Positions 62,628-64,000 of a stretch of 64,000 nucleotides of DNA are shown here, piece after piece (position 1 is the first letter of the stretch; each line of letters begins with the position of its first letter). The DNA comes from Scleromatobacter sp038243995 (lineage in GTDB: Bacteria; Pseudomonadota; Gammaproteobacteria; Burkholderiales; Burkholderiaceae_C). A program made the position numbers and the translations under genes. A model generated the notes under the pieces. The model saw only the letters and a list, made by a program, of their open reading frames with translations. It was not told the origin of the DNA and did not search any database. Location of the stretch: the NCBI GenBank assembly GCA_038243995.1, contig JBBRTV010000027.1:10821-74820 (forward strand), in the 5' to 3' direction.

Positions 62628-62703
62628 GCCGACTTAGCTCAGCTGGTAGAGCATCCGCCTTGTAAGCGGGAGGTCATCCGTTCGATTCGGATAGTCGGCA
62701 CCA
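62628..62703 (+). tRNA. tRNA-Thr(TGT)
   Basis: A 76-base tRNA: acceptor stem GCCGACT with AGTCGGC, D arm AGCTCAGCTGGTAGAGC, anticodon loop CTTGTAA with anticodon TGT at 62661-62663 (reads ACA), T arm with GTTCGATTC, discriminator A and a genome-encoded CCA at 62701-62703. All four stems pair normally. tRNA 3' ends are common integration sites; no duplicate of the 3' end was seen downstream. Confidence 0.97.
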
Positions 62704-62875
62704 ACACTTGCGGGAGCACGCAAAGCGGCAGTCTTGGGACCCGGTCTGCAAGCCAGGCCGCATCGCACTGAACAGAGGCTCCGCGAGAGCGCGCAAGGTT
62801 GGGTCCTGTTGCGCAAGCGCAATGCCCGGGCGACGTGGAAGGGGCTTGATGGGACTCGCTTCCAAGGAGATCCCG

Positions 62876-63571
62876 ATGACACCCTCTTCTCCGTGGTTCG
62901 CTGCCGGACTCCTTGCAGCCTCGGCTTGCCTCGCGACGGCCCATGCCGCCGAACTGATCTCGAACGGCAGCTTCGAGAATGGATTGAACGGCTGGACTTC
63001 TTCCGGCGCGGTCCAGGCGCTGGTCGGCGAGGGCGCGAGCGACGGCACGGTGGCCGCCATCTTCAATTACGACAATGCTCCCCCGAGCGGGATCCTCAGC
63101 CAGGGCGTGGCCACGATTGCGGGCACTAGGTACCAGGTCAGTTTCGACTATTGGGGCTTCTCGCGCGCCGTGTTGCAGAAGGTTCATGTCGATGTCACTG
63201 GCGGCGCGACGCTCGTTTCCACAACCCTGTCCGCCATGGGCGGCATTCCTGCGGACTATCACCATTTTTCGGTTCTGTTCACGGCCGACAGCGCCCTCAC
63301 CACGGTCAGCTTCACGGACGTGACCCCGCCAGGCAACACGGTTGCATCCGACCTCGGCCTCGACAATGTTTCCATCACCGACAACTGGTCCGACCTGACG
63401 GGCTCCCTCACGGGCCTGCGTTCCAACGCCAGGCTGTCTATCGTCTGTGCGAACGTCACGACCGGGCAGGCGGTCGACTTGCCGAGCCTCGAGATCGATT
63501 GCAAGAAGGCGGGATTGGCCATCGGCTCGGGCGATATCGTCCGCCTGACGGTGAAGGGCGCCGCGCGCTGA
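62876..63571 (+). CDS. Secreted lectin-like protein (CBM/DUF642-type beta-sandwich)
   Basis: A 231-residue exported protein: signal peptide (AAGLLAASACLATAHA), then AELISNGSFENGLNGWTSSGAVQ, the usual first strand pair of CBM4/9-like and DUF642 beta-sandwich domains. Other family patterns are YQVSFDYWGF and TTVSFTDVTPPGNTVASDLGLDNVSI. The last 60 residues are separate in character. AAGGAG lies 6 bases before ATG 62876. Probably binds carbohydrate. Its codon use looks a little less G+C-rich than its neighbours, and it is between a tRNA and a decayed gene, so it may be acquired. Confidence 0.8.
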   Translation: MTPSSPWFAAGLLAASACLATAHAAELISNGSFENGLNGWTSSGAVQALVGEGASDGTVAAIFNYDNAPPSGILSQGVATIAGTRYQVSFDYWGFSRAVLQKVHVDVTGGATLVSTTLSAMGGIPADYHHFSVLFTADSALTTVSFTDVTPPGNTVASDLGLDNVSITDNWSDLTGSLTGLRSNARLSIVCANVTTGQAVDLPSLEIDCKKAGLAIGSGDIVRLTVKGAAR

Positions 63572-64000
63572 AGCGCAAGCGTTGGCCTTGGCGGTGACAG
63601 GAAGCGGGACGCCGTAGAACACGACTGCTTCCAGCCTATGCCGCCATACGACCTGTAGACGGCGCCGAGCGCGACGACCATGAAGTACGACGGCAGCACG
63701 AAGGCGATGCCGACCACGTGGCGCCCAGGATCCGGTGGTGGACAACCCCGAGGGAGATCGCGATCCGCGCCGCGAGCGGTCCCGGCTCGGCGGGGAAGAA
63801 ATCGATCGCGCGGAGCGCGTCGTATTCCCTGGTCACCTTGCGCCGCGCAGGCGCAGGGGTTCGACGGGAGCGAACGGCAGGTCGCGATGGGGCGGTCTAC
63901 CAGCTCGCCTGGAGCTCGGCGTAGTCACTGCTGCGGTCGAACGGCGCGCGATAGGCCGCATGGAGGCCCGACGCTGGCAACATCCCCAACTGTCACCGCG
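63572..64000. other. Right-end region with chrA remnant
   Basis: Apart from the chrA fragment, no intact gene is supported. A 28-codon minus-strand frame (63983-63897, MLPASGLHAAYRAPFDR) is too short to judge. The window ends in it or just past it. Confidence 0.5.
63605..63836 (-). pseudogene. Decayed chromate transporter (chrA) fragment
   Basis: Three short minus-strand frames line up as one ChrA (PF02417) segment. Frame one (63836-63717): AEPGPLAARIAISLG and HHRILGAT. Frame two (63717-63625): VVGIAFVLPSYFMVVALGAV and YRSYGGIGWKQ. Frame three (from about 63625): VVFYGVP. Adding one G near 63717 and one near 63625 restores an uninterrupted ChrA-like read-through of the membrane core. The N-terminal FGGP part and everything after this point are missing. 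So this is a fragment with two frameshifts; assembly errors could explain the shifts but not the truncation. Confidence 0.8.

Noticed and set aside
62634..62882. Minus-strand frame over the tRNA (ends like YPNRTDDLPLTRRMLYQLS)
   Set aside because: This is the well-known false protein read from the complement of a tRNA-Thr gene.
63897..63983. Short minus-strand frame MLPASGLHAAYRAPFDR
   Set aside because: 28 codons only, no family, at the window edge.

Overview
The window is a G+C-rich (about 70 % by eye), densely coding stretch of a bacterial chromosome that looks betaproteobacterial, most likely Burkholderiales. Supporting signs are the gene order hisI-hisE-small membrane protein-HIT-tatABC-HtrA protease followed by mscL and petABC-sspA-sspB, an S-adenosylhomocysteine (SAH) riboswitch in front of ahcY, a QueE with the CX14CX2C radical-SAM loop, and two lipid A acyltransferases divergent from metK. 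I see no phage, IS element, integron or CRISPR array. Most of the window is housekeeping core; the accessory flavour is confined to an oxidoreductase operon (5.9-10.1 kb), the envelope glycolipid cluster (20-27 kb), a few unknown exported proteins and a decayed fragment after the tRNA at the right end.

Layout. 0-5 kb: start of an exported protein (cut by the left edge), a mannose-isomerase-like epimerase, a DUF2145 pair, then dapF-DUF484-xerC. 5.9-12 kb: isoquinoline-1-oxidoreductase-type molybdenum hydroxylase with its own tri-heme cytochrome c, a TetR regulator and a PF10118 protein. 12-15 kb: unknown exported proteins and an LD-carboxypeptidase. 15-19 kb: two LpxL-type acyltransferases divergent from metK, which overlaps a PagL-like lipid A deacylase. 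19-27 kb: orphan LivK-like binding protein and five envelope genes (PAP2, PMT-family glycosyltransferase, GT2, flippase-like protein, PAP2). 27-34 kb: YcaQ-like glycosylase, SAH riboswitch-ahcY-metF, htpG behind a sigma-32-type promoter, queE-queD. 34-39 kb: lipase with its foldase, a Crp/Fnr regulator, SrkA kinase and a GNAT enzyme. 39-45 kb: rplM-rpsI, coiled-coil membrane protein-bactofilin, erpA, anmK, an M23 peptidase. 45-50 kb: tyrS, an AAA ATPase with a Nudix hydrolase, a DUF11 lipoprotein. 50-62.7 kb: hisIE-HIT-tatABC, HtrA protease, DUF885 protein, pdxA-like gene, mscL, petABC, sspAB, tRNA-Thr. 62.8-64 kb: a secreted lectin-like protein and a frameshifted chrA remnant.

Functional links. 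metK, ahcY and metF make up much of the methyl cycle. ahcY has a canonical SAH riboswitch and metK has a SAM-II-like leader; in both, a TATAAT box sits a few bases before the first paired strand and a downstream hairpin overlaps the aptamer's last strand. Envelope themes recur: lipid A acylation and deacylation around metK, undecaprenyl- or lipid-linked sugar transfer at 20-27 kb, and peptidoglycan turnover and recycling (S66 peptidase, anmK, M23 peptidase, bactofilin).

No unmistakably new large system was found. The best candidates for new biology are the metK leader, the coupling of metK to a PagL-like gene, the PMT enzyme with long low-complexity ends, the rplM leader without a Shine-Dalgarno site, and the DUF2145 pair.
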